Origin: Microvirga sp. KLBC 81
GTDB taxonomy: Bacteria; Pseudomonadota; Alphaproteobacteria; Rhizobiales; Beijerinckiaceae
DNA length: 64,000 nt
Assembly: GCF_003075415.1 (NCBI RefSeq)
Contig: NZ_QDAH01000003.1
Location: 62,001-126,000 of the forward strand
Direction: 5' to 3'
The notes beneath the pieces were generated by a model, which saw only the letters and a program-made list of their open reading frames with translations, was not told where the DNA came from and did not search any database. Position numbers and translations under genes: made by a program. This document shows positions 18,112 through 26,006 of the stretch, in pieces; within the stretch, counting starts at the first letter, position 1, and every line of letters starts with the position of its first letter.

Positions 18112-19017
18112 TCAGTATGCAACTGAGCCATCTGAATGGCTGACAACCACGTCGAACCGCGCCTCAAAGCCTTCATCGATATTAGAGACCTGTCTCGTGG
18201 TAACGTTGAGTTTGTACTTTACTGGCTTTTGACCTGGTATCGAGATGGAGCCCGTCTCGCTAAAGAGTGGGGATAACTTTGCTAAGAAAAGAGGCTCGGC
18301 GAAGTGAGGGGCATCAACAACAATTGGAACGAACGGGATCGGTAAGCCTCTTACAGCAAGCAATAACAGAATGCTACGAGGTCCCGTAAGCTTCAGTGAC
18401 AATGAATACTGACCTTGCGTCACTTCAGTAAGGCTCATTACGCCATTCAAAGTGATTGTGGATGAGACTGCTGCCGCCTCCCCATCCCAGCCGAAACCTC
18501 CTCCGATGCATGGATCCACATGATAGTGCAGATTGCTACGGGCTGAAGCCCAAACCGGAAGATTGATCGCAAAACCTTGATTATCCTGCCACGCATAGGA
18601 AGCCTTGCCGATATTTAGTGTAAAATCGTGCCCGCTGCCTCCTCGTGGTGCAACATACCAACTTGCTCTCCCGAAGATACCGCAGTCTCCTTCGTCTCCA
18701 GCGTACCGTCCCGACGCCGCATAAGACGTAAACTTTACACGCCTATGGGAACTAGGAATCGCATTGAAGTCATCAAGAAGACGGGCAACAACCCGCGACG
18801 AAACCCAAGCTTGAAGGTCAACTCCCGGGCGACGAATGTCTAGGGTCTTAGAATCCAAGTTCGTAGCGAGCCTTGCATTCTGTGCTTGAATTTCGCGGAT
18901 CTGAGTAGCATAGGGCTCAGGATAACTGATCGGTAGATTTGTTGTTGAACATCCAGATATCAAGATGCCAAACCCGCACATGATAAGGGCGCGCCCAGAA
19001 GTTTTTTTCGGAATCAT
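18112..19017 (-). CDS. Outer-membrane-type lipoprotein, third gene of lipoprotein operon
   Basis: A 301-residue lipoprotein: a hydrophobic stretch then the lipobox ISGC near residue 23. The mature part starts with a short coiled segment (QIREIQAQNARLATNL) and continues as a beta-rich domain. GGAG lies six bases before the ATG at 19017. It starts one base after the stop of the upstream lipoprotein gene, so the two are co-translated. Function unknown; the domain shape (FDVVVSHSDGSVAY at the end) suggests a beta-sandwich. Confidence 0.7.
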   Translation of the reverse strand: MIPKKTSGRALIMCGFGILISGCSTTNLPISYPEPYATQIREIQAQNARLATNLDSKTLDIRRPGVDLQAWVSSRVVARLLDDFNAIPSSHRRVKFTSYAASGRYAGDEGDCGIFGRASWYVAPRGGSGHDFTLNIGKASYAWQDNQGFAINLPVWASARSNLHYHVDPCIGGGFGWDGEAAAVSSTITLNGVMSLTEVTQGQYSLSLKLTGPRSILLLLAVRGLPIPFVPIVVDAPHFAEPLFLAKLSPLFSETGSISIPGQKPVKYKLNVTTRQVSNIDEGFEARFDVVVSHSDGSVAY

Positions 19018-19018
19018 C

Positions 19019-19777
19019 TTACGCTCCGATTTGGCCATATACGTGGATACCATCTGGGAGAACTAACCACTTAATTATGCGAACTTGATATTTCTTTCGT
19101 AACTGAGGAGTACTCAACCAACCGTCAATCGATCCTTGTTCAATCGGAATTCGAACTATTGTGGGCGCGCTGCCAAGATTCATGTCCAAGGGGATGAATA
19201 ACGGGACGCGAATTTCCGGTAGCTTCTCTACATACTCCTGCGCGTTCACTCTCAGAAGTTGAGCCACGAATATTCCCAACGGCACATCGATGCCCCACGT
19301 ACGAAGTTCAGGCTTAATTTCGGCTACGTAGAGTTTTATTTTGGCTTCATTGACGTTGCGATCAAAAGAAATGTCAAAATTCGCTCTGGCTCGGAGTTCA
19401 ACTTCAATTTTCCAGCGTGTGTGCGAGGCAATTATTTGTAGATCTATCTCTGGGAGCCCATATTGAAATCTCGATCTTATGGATCTTACCTGGATCTGAA
19501 CATCGGGGAGAGTATTGATAGCGAACTTGTACCCGTCAAAGCGACTGAGTACCTTATTGAAAGCTGTGGATCCTATGAAGAGCTCGATGTGACTATCTGA
19601 TCGAGGTAGAGGGCTTGATTGTAGAAATGCTAATGTTTGCTGTAGTGCTAAATTCTCTGCTTCCAGGCGATTTCGCTCTAAGATTGCGATGCTCCTAGAC
19701 GTGTCGCAACCGCCCAGTGTGCAAACAAGAACCCCCAACACAGCTTTGGCCGATCGAGACGTGAAAAAGTAGCTCAT
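19019..19777 (-). CDS. Lipoprotein, second gene of lipoprotein operon
   Basis: A 252-residue protein with an N-terminal export signal and lipobox LGGC near residue 24. A short coiled segment follows (ILERNRLEAENLALQQTLAF), then alternating beta strands (YKFAINTLPDVQIQVRSI, WKIEVELRARANFDISF). This resembles the layout of the downstream product: lipobox, short coil, beta domain. The ATG overlaps the upstream stop in ATGA fashion. Possibly a tubular lipid-binding-like or SMP-like fold, which is speculation from strand pattern only. Confidence 0.7.
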   Translation of the reverse strand: MSYFFTSRSAKAVLGVLVCTLGGCDTSRSIAILERNRLEAENLALQQTLAFLQSSPLPRSDSHIELFIGSTAFNKVLSRFDGYKFAINTLPDVQIQVRSIRSRFQYGLPEIDLQIIASHTRWKIEVELRARANFDISFDRNVNEAKIKLYVAEIKPELRTWGIDVPLGIFVAQLLRVNAQEYVEKLPEIRVPLFIPLDMNLGSAPTIVRIPIEQGSIDGWLSTPQLRKKYQVRIIKWLVLPDGIHVYGQIGA

Positions 19778-20349
19778 TGTCCCCTCGGCGTACTATTTTT
19801 ACATTCGGCCGTTACGGAACGAAGCATCGCTTCGCTCATCCTGTTGCCCCGAAACCCGCGCACCTCTACTCGCGTTCTTGTCACGCTTGAAGATCTTGAG
19901 AGAGCTGAAACTACCAAGGACTGCGTTCGGGGGCCGCTAACTAATCCAGCGTCGGCCTCTATGAAACTACTATCAGTCGTAGCCACAGGGTTGGCCAATA
20001 CTGTACCTGGGGGCACTTCAAAGACACGGAAGCTGCCTCCCATCCTTCTCTTGCAAGTCTGAAAGCGTCTTGCGGCAAGATCACTTGGGACTGACGATAC
20101 CGCGGTTGCGCTGCACTGATCGACATCAGACCTACTGATGTTTTCTGGGTAAATCGATAGGTCATAGGCCTCTGCGAAAGGCTGAATATTCTGATAAGTC
20201 TCAATCTTGTTTCGAATGCATGACGAGAATTCGCGTAATCCGCCGTCACTCGTGGTCACGATCCGGCCTTGGTTATCGCTCGTACAGGCCGAGAGCAGGA
20301 GCAACGTAAGACACGAAATCTGCCGTGCCGCAGGAACAAATTCTCGCAT
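19774..20349 (-). CDS. Lipoprotein, first gene of lipoprotein operon
   Basis: A 191-residue lipoprotein with lipobox LSAC near residue 22 (LTLLLLSACTS). The mature domain holds several Cys (SSCIRNKIE, DQCSATA, QTCKRRMGG, TAECKNS). An earlier in-frame start exists, but MREFVPAARQ at 20349 gives a normal signal length. It overlaps the next gene by four bases. No family recognised. Confidence 0.65.
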   Translation of the reverse strand: MREFVPAARQISCLTLLLLSACTSDNQGRIVTTSDGGLREFSSCIRNKIETYQNIQPFAEAYDLSIYPENISRSDVDQCSATAVSSVPSDLAARRFQTCKRRMGGSFRVFEVPPGTVLANPVATTDSSFIEADAGLVSGPRTQSLVVSALSRSSSVTRTRVEVRGFRGNRMSEAMLRSVTAECKNSTPRGQ

Positions 20350-20406
20350 TGAGACCACCCGCCAGTTAACGCTAAGGTGCACTCTCCCTTAGAGACGTGC
20401 AAGGTT

Positions 20407-20703
20407 CTAAAAGTAGTAATTGTAAATATAAGTTGGAAATGTCTCACACCGACGAACTATTAGCTCAACCGAGGTGGACAGCAGGGCAGTACACGGCGTG
20501 CCGGTCGGAGCTAGAGCGTTTTTGAGTTTGGTGAGCTCAGTAGGATTAAAACAATACCGACCAACGCTTCGCCCAAAACTGCCGTTTACAGGTCTTGCAT
20601 CGCCGTAGATCCAAGTAACTCGAAAATGCTCTAGTGGTAACGCTATTATGATTGAGGCGTAAGAATAATTGGCTCGGCGGTTTATTGCAAAGCTGTTGAC
20701 CAA
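20407..20703 (-). CDS. Doubtful small ORF
   Basis: A 98-codon frame from a TTG with only a weak AGAGAA upstream, ending RRCETFPTYIYNYYF. Composition is compatible with the AT-rich island and it reads toward the lipoprotein operon. No motif or family is seen, so it may be a gene remnant or chance. Confidence 0.25.
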   Translation of the reverse strand: MVNSFAINRRANYSYASIIIALPLEHFRVTWIYGDARPVNGSFGRSVGRYCFNPTELTKLKNALAPTGTPCTALLSTSVELIVRRCETFPTYIYNYYF

Positions 20704-20751
20704 TTGCGTTCTCTAGATCAAGATTTCCCGCGAACTTGACGGGAGCATAGA

Positions 20752-21147
20752 ATGCAATCTGTGGAGGAACGGCTTACAGAAAGTTCCCTAGTATGCGATG
20801 TTCATTTCATCAACAAAATGACTGATGGAACAGTTATAATCGGAGCGGCGTCTGACTTCGGTTATATTGATCAATCTAGCTCTCAATCTGATGCACGCAG
20901 AATATACGTGCGGTATAATGAAGAATATCACCTCTATAGCCAAAACAATCGCGCCAAGAGATCATCTGTTGCACTGAGCACTAGACGGCCGGATGGAACT
21001 ATTGAAATTGTGCGAGAGCAAGACCCGACTCCCTCGCAAAGCAAGTGCCGGATCAGATCCGTTTGGGTCCTCCGGCCTGCATCATTTGTGGAAGAGGGGA
21101 AGATGCTGTCGGGATCAGTACCAATGGAACTGGTCCTCAGCGATTAG
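20752..21147 (+). CDS. Unknown small protein A of a three-gene set
   Basis: A 131-residue cytosolic-looking protein rich in short beta-like stretches (DGTVIIGAASDFGYID, RRIYVRYNEEYHLYS, RSVWVLRPASF). No signal peptide or membrane span. GGGAG lies upstream of the ATG. Two further small genes follow on the same strand. It is AT-richer than core genes. Function unknown. Confidence 0.55.
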   Translation: MQSVEERLTESSLVCDVHFINKMTDGTVIIGAASDFGYIDQSSSQSDARRIYVRYNEEYHLYSQNNRAKRSSVALSTRRPDGTIEIVREQDPTPSQSKCRIRSVWVLRPASFVEEGKMLSGSVPMELVLSD

Positions 21148-21215
21148 TACTGTCCCTACCAAGTTAGAGCCGTAACAAACTGAGAATATTCTGCACAGTA
21201 TTTTGGAGGAAACGT

Positions 21216-21560
21216 ATGCCTGTCGTTAATAGAGATCCTTGTTTTAGGTCTTTGAAGATAAGTAATTACTCTCCAGGTAAAGTCAGCAATATTATAGTCA
21301 GATACAGAACGCTTGAAGAGCCGAATATTTGGAGGGCGTTCGGGCTTGTTCCAGAAATACCCCAGGCGGATTTCTTATTGATCCCACTACGAAAATTTAA
21401 TCTTAAAATCAAAGATATCAATTTGATTTATAAAATAGGTGGAAATGATATCGGATCAAAAACCTATTCTGCACTCGACGGAAAGTATTTTCGATACATT
21501 AACTTTGTTTTGATCTCTAGTGGCGAGATCGTCGGGGGAAGTCGTACGCAGTCAATCTAG
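21216..21560 (+). CDS. Unknown small protein B of a three-gene set
   Basis: A 114-residue protein with alternating strand-like segments (LKISNYSPGKVSNIIVRYRT, FLLIPLRKFNLKIKDINLIY). The AT content and Lys/Ile/Asn load are far from the core of this genome. A strong GGAGG site precedes the ATG. It ends 10 bases before the next ORF begins. No family recognised. Confidence 0.6.
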   Translation: MPVVNRDPCFRSLKISNYSPGKVSNIIVRYRTLEEPNIWRAFGLVPEIPQADFLLIPLRKFNLKIKDINLIYKIGGNDIGSKTYSALDGKYFRYINFVLISSGEIVGGSRTQSI

Positions 21561-21570
21561 AGGGGATGAG

Positions 21571-21999
21571 ATGATGGCTCAGGAAGAAGCAGAACTTGTC
21601 GTGGATGCATTTGGTCGAGCGGAAACTGCAACTGATCTAATCGTGGATATGACAGAGGGTCTGATCGACCAAGATGATGTTATTCGGAAAATTACTTGGT
21701 GGATTGAGGTCTATAACCAATCTTACGATGAATTGGCTGACGTCAAATTAAAGGCTAAAACAGTAGACGGGGCCTCTATCACTCTGTTTCGAAACGAGAA
21801 GCTAAGCACAGACCGTTTTATAGATGTGGATCTTGAACAAGATAATTTAGTCATAAGGAAATTTAAGCTGCAATGGACCTTCCAAGGGAAAGGGTATTAC
21901 AGTGAGACGGTCGTCGGGCCGAATTCCTACTTCATTCATGGAGATGTACGCGTATTGGGAGAGAAAGCATTGTGGGGCGGGTCTAGTGTTCAAAGTTGA
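21571..21999 (+). CDS. Unknown small protein C of a three-gene set
   Basis: A 142-residue protein. GAGGGG precedes two adjacent ATGs; 21571 is used. The first 45 residues are acidic, then beta-like segments follow (ITWWIEVYNQSYDELADVKL, IRKFKLQWTFQGKGYYSETV). Like proteins A and B it resembles a single beta-sandwich domain with no catalytic motif. It closes a likely operon just before an IS630 fragment. Confidence 0.6.
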   Translation: MMAQEEAELVVDAFGRAETATDLIVDMTEGLIDQDDVIRKITWWIEVYNQSYDELADVKLKAKTVDGASITLFRNEKLSTDRFIDVDLEQDNLVIRKFKLQWTFQGKGYYSETVVGPNSYFIHGDVRVLGEKALWGGSSVQS

Positions 22000-22056
22000 A
22001 CGGAATCGCGGGATCTGACTCGATGGCGGTCAGGAGTGTGAGAAAAGAGACTTGCC

Positions 22057-22200
22057 GTGACCACACCGTTGTCCCAGGACTTGCGCCAGCGCATTGTCTG
22101 GGCTGTCGAGAAGGGCAGCTCAATCCGCCAGGCTACCGCTCGTTATGAGGTCAGTCCCTCGGCCTCCGTTAAGCTCATGCGGCGGCTGCGCGAGACCAGC
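22057..22200 (+). pseudogene. IS630-family transposase fragment (N-terminal HTH only)
   Basis: From a GTG the frame reads TTPLSQDLRQRIVWAVEKG, SIRQATARYEVSPSASVKLM and RRLRET, the helix-turn-helix start of an IS630 transposase, then runs out of homology near 22200. It differs clearly from the fragment at 15808, so it comes from a separate element. The 22200-22529 stretch has a coding-like frame (STGREIAEELKPKATSIRRR) that I do not recognise. Confidence 0.75.
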
Positions 22201-22529
22201 CCTCCGTGCTTTTCTTCGCAGACATGGCTTTGCCCCAGACGTGCGGATCGAGAGCACGGGACGTGAGATCGCCGAGGAGCTAAAGCCCAAGGCAACCTCG
22301 ATCCGCCGCAGGATTTCCGAGGAATGCCTCATCGATGGCCTCACGGTTAGGGAGGTCAGTCGGTGGGCAAAGGGTATTGGGGGAACCAGTGTTCGGAGGG
22401 GCGCCGACCTCCTAATCGCTTTGCTCGTAGGCCATGTGCGCCTGTCGAAACAGCACCACGATTACATTTCCGGGCTCAAGCAACGTCGGGCAGCCGATTC
22501 AGCTGAGTCAAAATGCCGAGGGTAGTCCC

Positions 22530-23492
22530 ATGAGTGCAGGATCCCCACACCTGCTGAACAGTTCGAGCAACCCTGGGGAAATCTTTCAGTACCCAGAGGG
22601 GGACATTCGGATCACGACCGACGCAAAGGGCCTCTTTGTCTCGCAGCACGGCCGCTCCTATCTCGCTCGGGAATGGCGCCTGACCTCCGAAGTTCTGGAG
22701 GTCTTACAGACCGCTCTTGAGTTCGGGCTGACGCACCTGTGGCAAGAAGGTCATCCGAGTAAGAGCGAGAGCCATCACATCAGCTTCTCATTTTCTCATG
22801 CCCCACAAACGTGGGTCTTTGTCATTGGGAAGGAAGCGAAGCCCCCGAACGTGCGTTGGGTAACCTTTCACCAGAAGTTCAAAGGCTACCTGAGAGAGGG
22901 CGGGTTCCTCGATGAGGGTAGCCGGAAGGCGGAATGGGAGAATTCAGGGGGAAAGAACATTCTCGTACGACCGGAATACCTACATCCGGTTCTATCCTAC
23001 CTGCCTTTGGATGACATCAAAGCCGGCCAGCTTCCGCAGATTGACAAATCTGGCGTCCTTGACCCCCACCGCACATACATCAAAAGGGAGAAGGACCTAG
23101 AGGACGAGCTAGAAGCAATGCTGAGGGCCCACCCAAAGGTCAGAAGTGTAGCTCGTCAGAGACAGTACCTGCCCAACGTGACCGGAGATCCACGTTGCAT
23201 CCCAGACTTGATCGTAGACATCGGCAGTGAGGTTCTTGTCCTCGAGCTCAAGCCTGGAAACACCTCCGAGGCTGATGTCGCGCAACCTTGCCGCTATCGA
23301 GTGAACAAAGCTCTGGTTGCAGAGTATCAAGGCAGGTCCGTAAGAGCCGTTTTAGCCGCTGCGAATTTCCAGCAGAGCGCAGTAGAGACAGCGATCTTGA
23401 GAGATGTGAGCTTGTACGCTTACGAGCAGAGAGGGCGCGTCACTTTGGAGTTGGTGCGGGGCCAACCAGTCCTAGACTTCCTGCTAGACTGA
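22530..23492 (+). CDS. Putative PD-(D/E)XK nuclease-domain protein
   Basis: A 320-residue protein. The C-terminal third has the pattern of a restriction-type nuclease core: DELEAMLRAHPKV, then RCIPDLIVDIGSEVLVLELKPG with the Asp of PDLI and the E-L-K of LELK as the expected PD-(D/E)XK residues, then a Gln (AQPCRYR). Such NucS/Shedu-like C-terminal cores occur in DNA-targeting defence proteins. The N-terminal 180 residues (SQHGRSYLAREWRLT..., HHISFSFSHAPQTWVF) are unassigned and may sense substrate. The start at 22530 has GAGGG seven bases upstream. Gene stands 130 bases before the DUF429 gene on the same strand. Confidence 0.65.
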   Translation: MSAGSPHLLNSSSNPGEIFQYPEGDIRITTDAKGLFVSQHGRSYLAREWRLTSEVLEVLQTALEFGLTHLWQEGHPSKSESHHISFSFSHAPQTWVFVIGKEAKPPNVRWVTFHQKFKGYLREGGFLDEGSRKAEWENSGGKNILVRPEYLHPVLSYLPLDDIKAGQLPQIDKSGVLDPHRTYIKREKDLEDELEAMLRAHPKVRSVARQRQYLPNVTGDPRCIPDLIVDIGSEVLVLELKPGNTSEADVAQPCRYRVNKALVAEYQGRSVRAVLAAANFQQSAVETAILRDVSLYAYEQRGRVTLELVRGQPVLDFLLD

Positions 23493-23621
23493 AGAAGTTT
23501 GGCGCAAACTGTTCGATAGGCTGTTGCTAACTTCATCATTCGCACGTTTCGCAAGACGAACCATGCGAGCGGTCCAAGGTAGTTCGGCAGACCCGTTTTC
23601 AACGTAGTCCGAGGCATTGCA

Positions 23622-24911
23622 ATGGGTGTTATGAAAGAGGTCCTTATCGGGTTTGATTCCGCTTGGACCGACAACACGAAAAATCCGGGTGCGATTGCAG
23701 CATACGTGGTTGAGGATGGCGTTCCCACGGAGTTTCACGCACCGCGACTTGCTTCATTTCGTGAAGCTGAGGAGCTCGTCAAGGAACTAACACAGAACCA
23801 TACGTACGCTTTGGTCGTCATAGACCAGCCAACGATTGTGCCGAACGTTGAGGGTTGTAGACCCGTTGAGCGAGTCGCGATGAGTTTGGTTAACGCGCTT
23901 GGCGGCGGGGTGCAGCCGGCTCGGCGTGGCGGCGGCGGCGCGGGTATGTTTGGGGACCAAGCCCCAATCTGGCGCTTCCTTCGGAATATCAACGGCACGC
24001 AAAACCCGTTTGAGGCGCGAACAGCGGCATCGGGCTTTTACGTTATGGAGGTATTTCCCGCACTTGCACTCCCCGCGCTTGTTCCCGAACTTTGGGAACG
24101 CGGGAGGGGCGCGAAGTATAATCCAGCCGCGCGGACATTCAGGATAGAGGACTGGCGGCTCGTTGCATCCGGCGTTGCGCGTTATGCGTCGCAACTCGGT
24201 GTCCTATCCCTTAGTTCTTGGGCAGATGCGGAGGTTACCCGTGCCAAGCCCAAGAAGGAGGATCAAGACCGGATGGACGCGGCCATCTGCCTCCTCGTTG
24301 CTTACGGATGGCGGCATGGCCCCCGCGAGCGAGGAATGGTGGTCGGTGATCCCGCTACTGGCTACGTCGCTACCATTGCCTCAACAGCCACTCGGGAGGT
24401 GTTGCTCAAGTCAGCAAGTGACCGGGGTGTTCCGGTTGATGTTCCATGGTCAGGCAACGGCCTTCCCATAATGACGGAGCCGCCTGAACCATTCGTGCCC
24501 GCCTCGGTGATCGAAACGTTTGTACGGGAAGAAAAGAACCAAGCTAATCCATCGAGACCAACTCGTAAGAAGCCGACACGCCTTAACCCGGACGACTTGC
24601 GGGCTTTCTTGATTAGCCGAGCTCAAAAAGCACAAATCGTAACTTATGGTGAGGTTGCGGATGCATTTGGACACGCATGGTCACAGGGCTTCGGTTCTTC
24701 GTTGAAGAGCGCCTTACGAGTCGTTAGTGAGACGAACGCAAGGAACGGTGAACCTCAGTTGATGTGCCTCATCGTGAACAAGGAATCCCGTTTGCCGGGC
24801 GATGGGTTCTTCGAAAGTGCAGGCTTCACAAGCCACGATAAGGATCACAAAGAAGAGTTCTTACGTGGTGAGCTCGCCCGATGCTGTAAATGGAATTGGG
24901 ATTCGGACTGA
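23622..24911 (+). CDS. DUF429 protein fused to an alkyltransferase-like winged-helix domain
   Basis: A 429-residue two-part protein. Residues 1-240 match DUF429, a predicted RNase H-like nuclease family: VLIGFDSAWTD, LVVIDQPTIVPN, VMEVFPALALPAL, KKEDQDRMDAAICLLVAYGW. The acidic residues in GFDSAW, VIDQP and DRMDAAIC are in place for metal binding. Residues 325-425 carry AQIVTYGEVADAFG and IVNKESRLPGDGFF, resembling the winged-helix part of alkyltransferase-like proteins and the LPGxGF domain seen in defence-associated genes. No alkyl-acceptor PCHR motif is seen. The gene faces the HNH gene convergently. A role in phage or nucleic-acid defence is inference. Confidence 0.7.
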   Translation: MGVMKEVLIGFDSAWTDNTKNPGAIAAYVVEDGVPTEFHAPRLASFREAEELVKELTQNHTYALVVIDQPTIVPNVEGCRPVERVAMSLVNALGGGVQPARRGGGGAGMFGDQAPIWRFLRNINGTQNPFEARTAASGFYVMEVFPALALPALVPELWERGRGAKYNPAARTFRIEDWRLVASGVARYASQLGVLSLSSWADAEVTRAKPKKEDQDRMDAAICLLVAYGWRHGPRERGMVVGDPATGYVATIASTATREVLLKSASDRGVPVDVPWSGNGLPIMTEPPEPFVPASVIETFVREEKNQANPSRPTRKKPTRLNPDDLRAFLISRAQKAQIVTYGEVADAFGHAWSQGFGSSLKSALRVVSETNARNGEPQLMCLIVNKESRLPGDGFFESAGFTSHDKDHKEEFLRGELARCCKWNWDSD

Positions 24912-24996
24912 AGCTCCCGGAGCACTTTCTGGCTGTCTATTCGTAGCGGCAGGGGAGGGCAGGCAATTTCTGAGAGTACTCATCTTAGTTCAAGGC

Positions 24997-25473
24997 CTAG
25001 GGCTGCTGATTGCTGATAGTTCCGAGGCGCTGGTTCTCTGCTTGCACGAGCTCTGTCAATTTCATCTCGCCCCTTTGCCAGCTTTTTGCCCGCTCACTCT
25101 CGATAAGGTCATGGCACCGCCGACAGATAGGCACGAGAGGCGAAAGGTCCTCCCCGGCAAGAACTCGGGGCCGGTAGTCGCGATGGTGGACTTCGGTCGC
25201 CCTGCTTGGGCAGCAAGCGCATTTGTAGCCTGCTTTCTTGAGGACCTTGCCGCTGGCGTCCTTCCAGACGGGTGTTCTGCGGTATGCGTCGTAGTCGAAA
25301 GAGGGCCGAATCGAGCTCACAAACGGTACCAAAAAAGTGTTCTTGTCCCGCTCGACGAGAGCATCTCGCCACTTTACTTGGGCAAGAAATCGATCAAGCT
25401 CCGGCACACCAGAACCACCAGTCAGATAAGGCTTTAGCTCGTCATCCGTGGGTAAGGGTAGGCGGGATCGCAT
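24997..25473 (-). CDS. HNH endonuclease
   Basis: A 158-residue protein with an HNH/Zn-ribbon core: KCACCPSRATEVHHRDY gives the first C-x-x-C and the catalytic HH, and LVPICRRCHDLIESER gives the second C-x-x-C and final His. The N-terminal 75 residues may contact DNA or a partner. It overlaps the end of the upstream 152-residue gene by 32 bases, so the pair is probably co-expressed. The HNH type resembles small phage and defence nucleases. Confidence 0.8.
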   Translation of the reverse strand: MRSRLPLPTDDELKPYLTGGSGVPELDRFLAQVKWRDALVERDKNTFLVPFVSSIRPSFDYDAYRRTPVWKDASGKVLKKAGYKCACCPSRATEVHHRDYRPRVLAGEDLSPLVPICRRCHDLIESERAKSWQRGEMKLTELVQAENQRLGTISNQQP

Positions 25474-25900
25474 CTAGAATGAAGGGCGCTGATGATCTCG
25501 GGTTCGACCTATTTGAGATCGGTGAGGCAACCTGCACAGGTAGAACTGGCTGATTGCGCTTTCTCTCCCACTCCTCCCACCTAGTGTTCCATCTGAGGAC
25601 GGCCGCTTCATGGGCACGATCACGATCCTCAGCCGTCCTGAAGTGGGGGACACCGTTGAGATTTACATGGCCGATCTCAAGCTCCGCTATCGCGGCGTAA
25701 AGCACCCCCTTCCAGAATGGGTCCTGCTTCCCACGACCTATAGTGCGCTTTGGCTGTTTTGGGCGCTCGCGAGCCCGGACAGTGAACTGCTCAATGGTGG
25801 CCTGCATCGATCGGGCAATTTCCGCCCTGATCTGGTCGTCTTCTGGCAAATTGCCGAATAATATACGCTTGCTTAAGCTCATGCCTTCCGACTTCCCCAC
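25442..25900 (-). CDS. Unknown protein coupled to the HNH endonuclease
   Basis: A 152-residue basic and charged protein with no family I know (PFWKGVLYAAIAELEIGH, RWNTRWEEWERKRNQP). The frame opens with GTG at 25900; an ATG at 25882 (MSLSKRILFGNLPED) is the alternative. Its 3' end overlaps the HNH gene, which argues that it encodes a partner. No signal peptide or membrane span. Confidence 0.55.
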   Translation of the reverse strand: MGKSEGMSLSKRILFGNLPEDDQIRAEIARSMQATIEQFTVRARERPKQPKRTIGRGKQDPFWKGVLYAAIAELEIGHVNLNGVPHFRTAEDRDRAHEAAVLRWNTRWEEWERKRNQPVLPVQVASPISNRSNPRSSAPFILDAIPPTLTHG

Positions 25901-26006
25901 GTTTGGTAGAAACCATTATGGTTACCGATATGTAGGCCCGCAATCGGTACTCTGGAAAGTAGGCCGCGAGCTTCCAGGTTGAACCGTGGCTCCGCAAGCC
26001 TACCCT

